64,000 bases of DNA from Nocardioides alkalitolerans DSM 16699 (GTDB lineage: Bacteria > Actinomycetota > Actinomycetes > Propionibacteriales > Nocardioidaceae). The position numbers and the translations under genes are program-made. The stretch covers positions 124,001 through 188,000 of the forward strand of contig NZ_AUFN01000013.1 in NCBI RefSeq assembly GCF_000426525.1, in the 5' to 3' direction. This document shows, piece after piece, positions 17,339 to 25,843 of the stretch. The notes beneath the pieces are model-generated. The model saw only the letters and a program-made list of their open reading frames with translations. It ran no database searches and had not been told where the DNA came from. Position 1 is the stretch's first letter. Each line of letters begins with the position of its first letter.

Positions 17339-17467
17339 TCACCCCCAGCGCAGCGCCGCCGCGAGCAGGGCGAGCGTGACGACGACCATCACCCCCAGCG
17401 CGACGTACTGCAGGACCTGACGGCGACGGCGCGCCTCCAGGGAGTCGTGGTGGTGGCTCCTGCTCAT
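17339..17467 (-). CDS. 42-residue single-pass membrane protein
   Basis: A short frame encodes MSRSHHHDSLEARRRRQVLQ followed by one hydrophobic helix (YVALGVMVVVTLALLAAAL) and RWG. The N-terminus is basic and His-rich, then a membrane segment, so the N-terminus should face the cytoplasm. GGAG sits about 10 bases before the ATG. Codon use matches neighbouring genes. I know of no function; small proteins of this kind often bind larger membrane complexes. It lies between the polysaccharide cluster and the small gene at 16969. Confidence 0.55.
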   Translation of the reverse strand: MSRSHHHDSLEARRRRQVLQYVALGVMVVVTLALLAAALRWG

Positions 17468-17659
17468 CGTCTGCACTCTCCGGGAGGGAAGGCGGGACGG
17501 CGGATGGGTCAGCGGACGGTACGGCGGGTGGCGCGAGACGACGGAGCCCTGGGAGGGAGCCCGAGATGACGCCTCGTGACCAGCATCGACCGCCCGCCCG
17601 CCGACCGGAAGGACGTCGGCGCGTGACGCACACCATGTCTAGTCCGGTGCCCGAGACCC

Positions 17660-18127
17660 CTACTCCGGGAACACCCACCGCTGGTAGGCCCAGAACCGGA
17701 AGAGGGTGCCGAGCCCGATCCCGACGACGTTGGACGAGATGTTCTCCGCGAGCGGCGAGGTCAGGCCCAGCACGTAGGAGGTGAACCCGAGGCACACCAG
17801 CGCGATGACGAGGGCGACGCCGTTCGCCGCGAAGAAGAGCAGGTAGGCCCGGGAGGCGGAACCCCGTTCGCGTTCCCCGAACGTCCACGAGCGGTTGCCG
17901 AGGAACGCGAAGGTCGTGGCCACCACGACGGCGAGCGTCTTGGAGGTCAGGGGCCCCAGCTCCACGGCGTGGCGCAGCAGGTTGAAGGTGCCGACGTCGA
18001 CGACGAAGGCGAGGGCACCGATCACCCCGAAGCGGGCGAGCAGGCGCTGGCCCGTGCGCAGGCCAGTGGTCAGGTCGAGCCGCTGGGCCAGCTCGCGGGG
18101 TGCGGAGAGCTCGGTCGTTCCGGTCAT
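17660..18127 (-). CDS. GtrA-family membrane protein
   Basis: The 155-residue protein has four predicted membrane helices: FGVIGALAFVVDVGTFNLL, then a second starting at TLAVVVATTFAFLGN, AYLLFFAANGVALVIALVCL and a final helix ending in VVGIGLGTLFRFWAYQRW. The phrase GNRSWTF is the GtrA signature. GtrA proteins are thought to flip polyprenol-phosphate-linked sugars across the membrane. Its ATG overlaps the sortase stop by four bases, so it is the last gene of the polysaccharide operon. It fits with the polyprenol-phosphate sugar synthase encoded at 24727: one makes the lipid-linked sugar and the other moves it outside. Confidence 0.9.
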   Translation of the reverse strand: MTGTTELSAPRELAQRLDLTTGLRTGQRLLARFGVIGALAFVVDVGTFNLLRHAVELGPLTSKTLAVVVATTFAFLGNRSWTFGERERGSASRAYLLFFAANGVALVIALVCLGFTSYVLGLTSPLAENISSNVVGIGLGTLFRFWAYQRWVFPE

Positions 18128-18765
18128 GGGGTCACCGCCGTTGCGTAGACGATCAGGTTGTCGGTGTAGCCGCGCTCGGCGTCGTAGGCGCCGTCGCAGG
18201 TGATGAGACGCAGCTGGGCGTCCGGGGTGGGTCCGTAGACGCCCTCGGTCGGGAAGTCGTCGCGGGGGAACGACGCGAGCCGGTCGACCCGGAACTCGTG
18301 CACGACCCCGTCGGCGTCCTCGACCTCGACGCTGGCGCCCACCTCGATCTCCTCGAGGCCCGTGAACACGGCCGGTCCGGTGGGCGAGTCGACGTGGCCC
18401 GCCACGACGGCGGGGCCGACCTCGCCCGGGCGGGGTCCCCCGGCGTACCACCCGGCGACGTCCCACTCGGGCGGCGTCTCCAGGGTGCCGTCGTCGACGA
18501 CCTCGAGCGGGTCGAGGCCGTCGCTGACGATGTCGAGCGACGGGATGCGCACGGTCGTCGGCTCGGCGACCTCGCGCGACTCGATCTCGAGCAGCTCGCG
18601 CTCGCCGGCGGGCTCCCCTCCGGCATCGGCGGTCGACGACCCGGAGGCCGACGGGGAGGCCGGAGCGGCCCCGTCCCCGACGTCGTCGGAGGCCGCGCCG
18701 CAGCCGGAGAGCACGGCCACGGCGAGCGCGGCACCGAGGAGCCCGGCGCCGCGCCGGCGCCTCAC
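18124..18765 (-). CDS. Class F sortase, probable lipoprotein
   Basis: The 213-residue protein has a basic N-terminus, a hydrophobic stretch and a lipobox-like LSGC (C22), so it may be lipid-anchored outside the membrane. The sortase core shows IPSLDI, the catalytic His in VVAGHVDS (H124), the catalytic Cys in LITC (C190) and a downstream Arg (R198) in DAERGY. Class F sortases are found mainly in actinobacteria and their substrates are poorly known. The GTG start overlaps the GH8 stop by four bases. An exported protein two genes upstream, with a C-terminal hydrophobic tail, is the obvious substrate candidate. Confidence 0.88.
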   Translation of the reverse strand: MRRRRGAGLLGAALAVAVLSGCGAASDDVGDGAAPASPSASGSSTADAGGEPAGERELLEIESREVAEPTTVRIPSLDIVSDGLDPLEVVDDGTLETPPEWDVAGWYAGGPRPGEVGPAVVAGHVDSPTGPAVFTGLEEIEVGASVEVEDADGVVHEFRVDRLASFPRDDFPTEGVYGPTPDAQLRLITCDGAYDAERGYTDNLIVYATAVTP

Positions 18766-19910
18766 GCCGCCTCCAGCGGCGGGCAGCCACCGAGCGCGTC
18801 GTCGGTGAGCATGAGCGGGCCGAGCACGGCCCACGCGTCGCCGTAGTAGGTCGGGTTCGTGTCGGCCTCGGCCAGGGCCCGGTCGATCGCGGTGCGCGCA
18901 CCGTCGGCGTCCTCACCGGCCGCCAGCCCGGCGGCCTGGGCCACCGACATCAGCGGGCTGCCGTCCTCCGTCGTCGGGCCGCCGCCGATGTCATACGTCG
19001 CGACGGCCTCCCCCGCGCCGAGCAGGACGACCAGGTCGGCCGCCAGCTCGCGGTCGTCCGGTGCGCACGACTCGGCGTGCCGCAGGAGGGTCCGCGCGCC
19101 GTCGTACCCGAACTGCACGGGCTCCCCGTTGGGTCCCTCGACGGGGTAGCTGCCGCCGTCCTCGGCGACCTGCGCCCAGTCCGCCGGCAGCAGGCCGTCG
19201 GCCACCAGCTGGTCGATCGCGGCCCGGGAGCCGGCGTCCAGCTCGGTCCAGCGGGCGTCGCCGGAGGCCTCGGCCAGGACGGCCGTGGCGGCCGGGGACA
19301 CGTAGCTGGGGTTGAACGCGTACGGCGACGTGGTCGCCCACTGCCCCGCGACGAGCACCAGCCCGTCGGGGGTGCGGGCCGTGGCGTGGTCGAGGATCGC
19401 GTCGCCGAGCGCGACGCCCTGGTCGCGCAGGTCCGGGTCGTCGAACACCTCGGCGGCCACGACGAGCGCCCGGGCGGCGTCGAGGTCCGCGTCGGTCGCG
19501 GACGACTCGTCCACGACCGCGCCCTGGTCCCAGCGCCAGCTGAGCAGGCCGTCGTCGCGCAGCAGCTCGTCCTGCGTCCACTGCCACACGCGGTCGAAGC
19601 CGTCGCGGTCGCCCGTGGCGGCGGCGATGAGCATGCCGTAGGCCTGGCCCTCGCTCACCGTGTCGCCGCCCTGGTCGGTGCGCACGACGCGGCCGTCGGC
19701 CTCGACGTACGTCGCGAAGAACTCCTCCGCCGCCTGCCGGCTGTCGGCGTCGGCGAGGTCGGTCGAGCGGTCGCCCGTGGCCCGGTCGTCTCCCCGGCCG
19801 TCGGCACCGCCACCCGCACCGTCACCCAGCAGGCGTACGCCGGCGACCGTGGCCAACGCGGCCAGCAGCACGACGGCGGCGGCAGCGACGACGCGCGTCC
19901 TGCCCCTCAT
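18762..19910 (-). CDS. Glycosyl hydrolase family 8 (endoglucanase/BcsZ-like)
   Basis: The 382-residue protein starts with a signal/anchor segment (VVAAAAVVLLAALATVAGV). It then carries GH8 signatures: SEGQAYGM with the acid Glu at residue 87, the DADLDAARAL segment around 140-150, and aromatic subsite residues in YAFNPSYVSP. GH8 enzymes cut beta-1,4 glucans such as cellulose, and BcsZ enzymes accompany bacterial cellulose synthases. Its ATG overlaps the DUF4397 stop (TGATG) and its stop overlaps the sortase start, so it is in the middle of a coupled operon. It probably trims the polymer made by the GT2 synthase at 22965. Confidence 0.88.
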   Translation of the reverse strand: MRGRTRVVAAAAVVLLAALATVAGVRLLGDGAGGGADGRGDDRATGDRSTDLADADSRQAAEEFFATYVEADGRVVRTDQGGDTVSEGQAYGMLIAAATGDRDGFDRVWQWTQDELLRDDGLLSWRWDQGAVVDESSATDADLDAARALVVAAEVFDDPDLRDQGVALGDAILDHATARTPDGLVLVAGQWATTSPYAFNPSYVSPAATAVLAEASGDARWTELDAGSRAAIDQLVADGLLPADWAQVAEDGGSYPVEGPNGEPVQFGYDGARTLLRHAESCAPDDRELAADLVVLLGAGEAVATYDIGGGPTTEDGSPLMSVAQAAGLAAGEDADGARTAIDRALAEADTNPTYYGDAWAVLGPLMLTDDALGGCPPLEAA

Positions 19911-20851
19911 CAGATCCGCTCGCGACGCAGGCGCGTCGCACCGAACGCGGCACCCGCGAGCAGGAGCGCACCGCCGGCCAGCACGGCCGGGGTGGTCGAG
20001 GTGGCCGGGGCGGAGGAGCCTGCGTCCTCGGCGAGACCACCCGCGCCGGTGTCGACGCCACCGGTCGGCATCATCTCGCTGCCCGCGCTGTCCTGCACCG
20101 CGGAGAGCGTGAGGCCGTCGTCGTCGTTGCCGAGCACGAGGAGCGTGTAGACGCCCCCGGCCTCGACCGGCACCATGCTCGCCGGAGCGGCGGCGTCGCC
20201 GGCCATGACGTCGATGTCCCAGGTCTGGGCGGCAACCTCGGCGTACCCGGTCGCCGAGCCGGTGGTCACGTCGGCAGCGAGCACCGGTCCGTCGACGACC
20301 GAGGCGGTGACGGGCTCGGTCGTGCTGGCCGCGGAGATGAGGCGCACCTTGGCCTCGCCGTCGGCGGGCGGCGTGAGGTCGTCGTTGATGACCTGCACGT
20401 CGACCGGGCCCTCCTCGCCGGTCGCGATGACCGTCGAGGCGGTGCCGGGGTCGACCCGGACCGTGGCCGAGACCATCGGCAGCGCCTCGGGCTCGCCCGC
20501 CGGGCGGATCGCAAGGGTGTAGATGCCCACGGGCACGCGGGCGTAGTCGGTGATGTCGCTGAACTCGACGCCCTCGATGGTGACGGGGTCGCCACCCGCG
20601 AACGGGGTGAGCGTGATGTCGGCCTTGGCGGTCGCCGGCGAGAGGTGGCCGGCACGGACCCAGCCGGTGTCGGCGTCCGCCGGCGCGGCGCTGGGGGCGG
20701 TCGCGGCGCCGGAGGCGGTCGCGGCCGGGGCGGCGGTCGCGGCCCCGGCGGTGCCCAGGGCCAGCGCGGCCGTCAGACCGAGGAGGGTCGAGACGGCGGC
20801 GGTGCGCCCGAGGGGCGTACGGCGGGTGGTCGGGAGGTGGGACTGGTTCAT
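19910..20851 (-). CDS. Exported DUF4397 protein with C-terminal anchor
   Basis: The 313-residue protein has a signal peptide (TAAVSTLLGLTAALALGTAG, then ATAAPAAT as likely cleavage region). The DUF4397 body (WVRAGHLSPATAKADITLTP through YTLLVLGNDDDGLTL) is a beta-sandwich surface domain. The C-terminal hydrophobic segment TPAVLAGGALLLAGAAFGA is followed by RLRRERI. This tail layout is that of a sortase substrate, but no LPXTG is present; a Gly-rich MPTGGVDTGAGG motif precedes the tail by about 20 residues. A class F sortase is encoded two genes downstream. The function is probably cell-wall attachment or adhesion. Confidence 0.85.
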   Translation of the reverse strand: MNQSHLPTTRRTPLGRTAAVSTLLGLTAALALGTAGAATAAPAATASGAATAPSAAPADADTGWVRAGHLSPATAKADITLTPFAGGDPVTIEGVEFSDITDYARVPVGIYTLAIRPAGEPEALPMVSATVRVDPGTASTVIATGEEGPVDVQVINDDLTPPADGEAKVRLISAASTTEPVTASVVDGPVLAADVTTGSATGYAEVAAQTWDIDVMAGDAAAPASMVPVEAGGVYTLLVLGNDDDGLTLSAVQDSAGSEMMPTGGVDTGAGGLAEDAGSSAPATSTTPAVLAGGALLLAGAAFGATRLRRERI

Positions 20852-20940
20852 GGCGGTTCTCCTGGTCGAGGTGGGTCGTGAGGAGGTCTCGTCGGAACGG
20901 TCGGAGGGACGTGGGTGGTCGGGGTGCGGCGGACGGCGCG

Positions 20941-22968
20941 TCACTCCTGCACCGCCGGCAGCAGGTTCTCGGGGCCGGCGACCTCGTAGCGGACGACGAG
21001 GCGGTCGCCGTCGAGCTCCGCGGTCTGCGGGGTGTAGACGCCGGTCTGCTCCCGGATGCCCTCGAGCAGCTCGGTGGCGGCGTCGCCCGTGACGGGCTCG
21101 CCGTCGACCGACGAGATCTCCAGCGTGCGTCGGGGCAGCTCGCCCGTCTGCTCGCCGTCGACCTGCGGGAACGCGGCGACGCCGATCTCGTGCTCGCCCG
21201 ACAGCTGGGCGAGCAGCGTGACGACGCGGGCGTCGACCTGGCCGTCGATCAGCTGACCGGCGGTCTCGCCGGCGAAGGAGAGGCTGGCGTTGTCGGTCAG
21301 GGCCGCACCGGCGGCACCGCGGGCGAGGCCGTCGCCGTAGTCGCTGGCGTAGAAGGCGTCGGTGCCGTCCGGGAGGACCCGGAGCAGCTCGACGGTCTCG
21401 TCGCCCTCGCCGAACGACGCCACCCGCACGCTGTTCTCGCGGGCCTGGTCGACCGTCGGGGCCGTGCCGGCGCCCTGCCGCATGCCCTCGGTGACGAGCA
21501 CGTAGTCGTAGTCCTGCCACCCGTTGGGCGTGAGGTCGGAGACGTCGGCGTCGGTGTCGGCCTTGTAGTACCAGACCACCTGCTCGCGCGGCAGCCCGCC
21601 GGCGACGAGGTCGACCCAGACGGCGTCGTCCACGAGGATCCGGTCGTCGTCGTCGAGGTTGGCGATCGCCCACGACTGGGCGTCGCGCAGCGGCTCGTCG
21701 AGGTCCGAGTTCCACAGACCGCGCAGCTGGCCAGGCCACAGGGACGCGATCGCGACGAGCCCGACGAGACCCGCCACGGCGGCGGTGCCGGCGAGGCCGT
21801 TGGCGCGGCTGAGCCGTGCGCCCGAGCGGTCGAACCGGCGGAGGCCGGCCTCGAGCACCCCGGCCACCAGCAGGGCGGCGAACGGGAGCATCGCGATGAC
21901 GAACGGCACGGGCAGGTAACCCGGGCGGAACATGACGGCGAGCATCAGGAGGTACGCCGCGGCGTACGGGCGGAGACGTCGGACGGCCAGGCCCACGACG
22001 GCGGCGATCGAGCCGCCGACGAGGAGCGCCGCGTCCAGCGTCAGCCACGTGCTGGCCGTCAGGCCGGCCTGCGTGGAGCCGTCGAACACGCTGCCGCTGG
22101 AGTCGCGGGTGAAGAGCTGGAACGCGATGCCCTCCCACAGGCTCACGCGGTCCTCGCCCGGCGTCAGCTCGCCCTTGACGAGCGCGAACACGAGGTAGGC
22201 GACGCCCATGAGCGTGAGCAGCGCGGCCGAGACCGACAGCGTGTAGCGCCGCGTGCTCGGGTGGGCCGAGCGCAGCAGCTGCCAGACGAGGAACGGCAGC
22301 AGGAGCAGCATCGTCTCCTTGGTCAGCACCGCGATCGCGAAGCAGGTGGCCGCGCCGGCGAAGGCGAGCAGCTGGTTGCGCCGCGTCAGGGCCAGGACGA
22401 AGGCCGCCAGCACCCAGGGGGTCGCGACGTTGTCGAGGTAGACCGTCTTCGTGAACTGCACCGCGAGGGGCGAGAGCGCGAAGAGCAGCACGGCGACCGC
22501 GGCGGCGGGGCGCCCGAGGCCGAGACGACGGCCGAGCAGCCACAGCAGGCCGGCCGAGACGACGGCGGCGACGACCATGGCCTCGCGACCGGCGAGCACG
22601 GCGACCTCGTACCGGTCGAAGCCACCCGTGAGCCAGGTGTAGCCGGCGATCTGGATCCAGCCGAGCGGCGGGTGGTCGTACCAGTAGGTGTAGTGCGCGA
22701 GCTCGCCGAAGCGCTCGACCGCGTAGGCCTGGGCGACGTACGTGCCCTCGTCGTCGATGCGCTGCGGCGTGCCGCCGAGGTTGACGAGGCGGGCCGCGGC
22801 CGTGATCGCGAGGAGCGGGACGACCCAGAGGATCGACGTGCGGTGGGTGCGCAGCGCGCCGACGAGGCGCGTACGGCGCGAGGGCCGGGCCGGCTGTTCG
22901 GTGCCGCCGATCGGGCGGGCGGGCTCGGACTCGTCGCGCGCGGGCGCGCGTTCCAGGACGACCGTCAT
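20941..22968 (-). CDS. Membrane glycosyltransferase, GT39/ArnT-like
   Basis: The 675-residue protein has about 10 membrane helices after a cytoplasmic N-terminus of about 45 residues. The first outer loop has the acidic pair in PQRIDDEGTYVAQAYA, the conserved D-E site of GT-C enzymes, and a WYDHPPLGWIQIAGYTW segment typical of the family. The C-terminal 280 residues form a large extracytoplasmic domain. GT-C enzymes move sugars from polyprenol phosphates to proteins or glycans outside the membrane. Its ATG overlaps the GT2 stop by four bases, so it is made with that synthase. The donor may be supplied by the polyprenol-phosphate sugar synthase at 24727. Confidence 0.85.
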   Translation of the reverse strand: MTVVLERAPARDESEPARPIGGTEQPARPSRRTRLVGALRTHRTSILWVVPLLAITAAARLVNLGGTPQRIDDEGTYVAQAYAVERFGELAHYTYWYDHPPLGWIQIAGYTWLTGGFDRYEVAVLAGREAMVVAAVVSAGLLWLLGRRLGLGRPAAAVAVLLFALSPLAVQFTKTVYLDNVATPWVLAAFVLALTRRNQLLAFAGAATCFAIAVLTKETMLLLLPFLVWQLLRSAHPSTRRYTLSVSAALLTLMGVAYLVFALVKGELTPGEDRVSLWEGIAFQLFTRDSSGSVFDGSTQAGLTASTWLTLDAALLVGGSIAAVVGLAVRRLRPYAAAYLLMLAVMFRPGYLPVPFVIAMLPFAALLVAGVLEAGLRRFDRSGARLSRANGLAGTAAVAGLVGLVAIASLWPGQLRGLWNSDLDEPLRDAQSWAIANLDDDDRILVDDAVWVDLVAGGLPREQVVWYYKADTDADVSDLTPNGWQDYDYVLVTEGMRQGAGTAPTVDQARENSVRVASFGEGDETVELLRVLPDGTDAFYASDYGDGLARGAAGAALTDNASLSFAGETAGQLIDGQVDARVVTLLAQLSGEHEIGVAAFPQVDGEQTGELPRRTLEISSVDGEPVTGDAATELLEGIREQTGVYTPQTAELDGDRLVVRYEVAGPENLLPAVQE

Positions 22969-24548
22969 CGGGTCACCTCCATCTCGCTGGCGGTACGGGT
23001 CGGGTCGGCCACCGCGGTCGCGGCGGCGCGGGCCGGGAAGTCGGCGCTCGCGTCGACGCCGGCGGTGCTGGTGCTGGACGGCGCCTCGATGTGGGCGCCC
23101 GAGTGCTCGGTCTTCTCCCACGAGCCGTCGCCCCGCAGCTCGCGCCAGGCGGCGCGGACGGCCGCTGCGGCGAGGAACACCTGGTAGGGGAACGTGCCGA
23201 GGGCGAGCCGCACGTAGTCGCGGGCGCGGATCTTCACGCCGTACGTGCGGCCGAACTCACCGAGGCCGGCCGCCTCGACGGTGAGGGTGATCAGGGTCGG
23301 CACGACGGGCAGGAACGTCACCAGCGCCACGACCACGGGCACCTTCGCGAACAGCACGAGGGCGATCGAGACCGGGATCATCAGGCCGGTGAAGGCCTGC
23401 AGGAAGGGCATGGCGAGCGTGTAGCGGGCCAGGGCCCGCTGGCGGAACGTGGGCAGCTGCTTCCAGGCGCCCTTGCGGAGCACCTGCAGGAAGCCCTGGC
23501 TCCAGCGCGTGCGCTGCTTGAACAGGGACGTCAGGGTGCCGGGCGTCTCCTCGCGGGTGACGACCTCGGGGTCGTAGGCCACCGCGACGCGCGCGCCCTG
23601 GGTGGAGAGGCGGACGCCGAGCTCGCAGTCCTCGGCGAGGCACTCGCCGTCCCAGCCGCCGGCCTCGCGCAGCAGGTCGGTCTGCACGAACACCGTGTTG
23701 CCGCCGAGCGGGATGAACCGCGCCTCGGCGTGGAAGTGCAGGCGGCTGCGGAACCAGAAGTAGTACTCGAGGCAGTTGCGCAGCGACCACCAGGTCGTCT
23801 GCACGTTCATCAGCTGCACGCCGCCCTGCACGAGGTTGGCGCCGGTCTCGGTGAAGCGCGAGTCGACGAGGCGCAGCAGGTGCGGGTGCACCTCGTCCTC
23901 GGCGTCGAAGACACCGACGACGTCGCCGGTGACGTACGGCAGGGCGGTGTTCATGCCCTTCGGCTTGTTCTTCGGCACGCTGTGGTCGATCACGACCTGG
24001 ATCAGGTCGGGGTGCCGGGCCTCGGCGGCGCGCGCGACGGCCTCGGTGCCGGGGTCGTCGTGCCCGATGATCACGATGATCTCGAAGTCCGGGTGGTCCG
24101 AGGACGCGAGCCGGTCGAGCGTGTGGCCGAGCACGAGCTCCTCGTGCCGGGCGGGCACGAGCAGCGAGAACCGGTGCTGCGGCTCGAGCGGGGTGCGCGA
24201 GAAGCTCGTCGCGTCGAGCGAGTCGGTGCTGCGCCAGGCGTGCAGCATCCACCAGAGGGTGGTGACGGCCACGACGGTCAGCGCGAGCGAGACCGCCACG
24301 AGCCCGCCGATGCCGATGGCCCCCCAGAGGGAGAGGCCGCCGTCGTCGGTGGGCACGGGGGTCGGCACGTCGGGCGCCGGGGTGACCGGCGCCGGTGCCT
24401 CCTGGCCGGGCGGGAAGACGGGCTCGTCCTGCGCCGCGGCACTGCCGGCGAGCACGACGGTGGGCACCGCGAGGGCGGCGAGGGTGAGGGACGAGGTGAG
24501 GGCGGTGAGCAGGGGACGCCGGAGGACGCCGCGGGCAGGCGGTGGCAC
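22965..24548 (-). CDS. Processive membrane glycosyltransferase GT2 (cellulose/hyaluronan synthase-like)
   Basis: The 527-residue protein carries GT2 processive motifs: FDAEDEV (residues 214-220), EDCEL (306-310) and QRTRW (345-349). Two C-terminal helix regions begin at about LARYTLAMPFLQAFTGLMIP. Unusually, the N-terminus has a signal-like helix (TALTSSLTLAALAVPTVVLA), then about 30 Pro-rich residues that should lie outside, then a second helix (WGAIGIGGLVAVSLALTVVA) before the catalytic domain. GTG at 24548 was chosen because AGGAG precedes it by 6 bases. It leads the coupled cluster with GT39, DUF4397, GH8, sortase and GtrA genes. The polymer is probably a beta-glucan; the exact sugar is unknown. 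Confidence 0.88.
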   Translation of the reverse strand: MPPPARGVLRRPLLTALTSSLTLAALAVPTVVLAGSAAAQDEPVFPPGQEAPAPVTPAPDVPTPVPTDDGGLSLWGAIGIGGLVAVSLALTVVAVTTLWWMLHAWRSTDSLDATSFSRTPLEPQHRFSLLVPARHEELVLGHTLDRLASSDHPDFEIIVIIGHDDPGTEAVARAAEARHPDLIQVVIDHSVPKNKPKGMNTALPYVTGDVVGVFDAEDEVHPHLLRLVDSRFTETGANLVQGGVQLMNVQTTWWSLRNCLEYYFWFRSRLHFHAEARFIPLGGNTVFVQTDLLREAGGWDGECLAEDCELGVRLSTQGARVAVAYDPEVVTREETPGTLTSLFKQRTRWSQGFLQVLRKGAWKQLPTFRQRALARYTLAMPFLQAFTGLMIPVSIALVLFAKVPVVVALVTFLPVVPTLITLTVEAAGLGEFGRTYGVKIRARDYVRLALGTFPYQVFLAAAAVRAAWRELRGDGSWEKTEHSGAHIEAPSSTSTAGVDASADFPARAAATAVADPTRTASEMEVTR

Positions 24549-24726
24549 AGAGTGCTCCTGGGTGCTGGGCGGTGGTGGAACGGGAGGCACGACGTACGAC
24601 GACGTCGGTCCGGGCAGGCGCGGCGGTGCGCCGTGGGGGCGCACGCAGGCGCGCCGATGTGGACGTGCAGAAGTGCCCGACGGACGCGGCGGTGCGTCCG
24701 AGGACGGTGACGAGGGGTCGAGCGGG

Positions 24727-25602
24727 CTAGTGGTGCGCGGGCACCTGGACGATCGGGGAGGCCGGCACCAGGACGCGGGCGCGGCCGCGGCGGTGCACGC
24801 GGTCGCTGACGCCCCAGGCGGTGACGCGCCAGAGCGCCTCCCGCACGATCGAGCCGGTCATCTTGCTGGCGCCGAGCTCGCGCTCGCGGAAGTCGATCGG
24901 CACCTCGCGCACCCGTAGGCCCGCCTGGAGCACGCGGCGCGCGAGGTCCACCTGGAAGCAGTAGCCCTGGGACTCCACGCCGCGCAGGTCGATGGCGCGC
25001 AGGGTGGAGGCCCGGAAGAGCCGGAACCCGCCGGTGGCGTCACCGAGGGGCACGCGGAGCGCGCGGCGCACGTAGGCGTTGCCGCCCCGGGAGATGAGGA
25101 GGCGGTGCAGCGGCCAGTTCTCGACGCCGCCGCCGGGCACCCAGCGGGAGCCGAGCACGAGGTCGGCCTCGCCGAGCGCCGCCATCAGGCGGGGCAGCTG
25201 CTCGGGCTGGTGGGAGCCGTCGGCGTCCATCTCGCCGACCACGTCGTACGCGTGGTCGAGGGCCCAGGCGAAGCCGGCGAGGTACGCCGCGCCGAGGCCC
25301 TCCTTGGCGGTGCGGTGGAGCACGTGGACACGGCCACGGTGGAGGTCGGCGAGCTCGTCGGCGAGCCGACCGGTGCCGTCGGGGCTGTCGTCGTCGACGA
25401 CGAGGACGTGGAGGGAGGGATCGGCCCAGAGGGTGCGCGCGACGATGTCGCCCAGGTTCTCGATCTCGTTGTAGGTGGGGATGACCACCACGGTGCGAGC
25501 CGCGGGATCGTGGGTGCTGCGCGTGTCGTTCTCGGTGCTGCGGAGGTGCTGGTCGGGCGGGGTTGCGATCGGGCGTCGAACAGTGTTCTCGGGGCCGCTC
25601 AT
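24727..25602 (-). CDS. Polyprenol-phosphate mannose/glucose synthase (DPM1-like GT2)
   Basis: The 291-residue protein has the DPM1-type pattern VVVIPTYNEIENLGDIVART, VLVVDDDSPDGTG, VVGEMDADGSHQPEQLP and VLGSRWVPGGGVENWP. There are no membrane helices, unlike fused Ppm1 enzymes. It transfers a sugar (mannose in known cases) from GDP- or UDP-sugar to polyprenol phosphate at the inner membrane face. It lies 178 bases upstream of the GT2 gene on the same strand. The gap holds a hairpin CGGACGC/GCGTCCG at 24681-24700 and no gene. The product could feed the GT39 enzyme and be flipped by GtrA, both encoded downstream. Confidence 0.9.
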   Translation of the reverse strand: MSGPENTVRRPIATPPDQHLRSTENDTRSTHDPAARTVVVIPTYNEIENLGDIVARTLWADPSLHVLVVDDDSPDGTGRLADELADLHRGRVHVLHRTAKEGLGAAYLAGFAWALDHAYDVVGEMDADGSHQPEQLPRLMAALGEADLVLGSRWVPGGGVENWPLHRLLISRGGNAYVRRALRVPLGDATGGFRLFRASTLRAIDLRGVESQGYCFQVDLARRVLQAGLRVREVPIDFRERELGASKMTGSIVREALWRVTAWGVSDRVHRRGRARVLVPASPIVQVPAHH

Positions 25603-25634
25603 GCAAGGGGTTCGCCACGAGGTGGCACGGCGTT

Positions 25635-25646
25635 TGGTCTAGACCA
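25635..25646. promoter_or_regulatory. GntR/FadR-like operator candidate
   Basis: TGGTCTAGACCA is a perfect 12-base palindrome. TGGT...ACCA half-sites fit the FadR-subfamily GntR consensus. It lies 33 bases upstream of the polyprenol-phosphate sugar synthase start and about 200 bases upstream of the divergent monooxygenase, in an otherwise gene-free 241-base gap that also holds a promoter module (25741-25797). No regulator gene is adjacent. Confidence 0.4.
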
Positions 25647-25740
25647 GAGAAACTTTCGAATTAACGCCCCGTTCACTCACGGGGGTGAACAGGACCGGTG
25701 ACCGTCGTCACGAACTGCCCTCCCGACGCATAAGCCCCAC

Positions 25741-25797
25741 CGATCGGTGGGCATCGCGGACTCGTCTTGGACCCCGCCGTCGTCGCGCCCCTAGCGT
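25741..25797 (+). promoter_or_regulatory. Promoter module of the flavin monooxygenase gene
   Basis: TTGGAC (25767-25772) and TAGCGT (25792-25797), 19 bases apart, make a -35/-10 pair. A CGATCG box begins 26 bases upstream of the -35 and is the centre of a perfect 16-base palindrome, CCCACCGATCGGTGGG (25736-25751). The whole module matches 37 of 57 positions of another at 29499-29555 with identical spacing. The -10 lies 46 bases before the TTG start of the gene. Confidence 0.65.
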
Positions 25798-25843
25798 CGG
25801 AGCACCTGGAGGACCAGCCTCCCCCGAGCGCTCGGAGCCCAGA

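Noticed and set aside
25603..25843. SAM-type riboswitch before the monooxygenase
   Set aside because: No conserved SAM riboswitch core seen; the region is explained by a promoter module and a palindrome.
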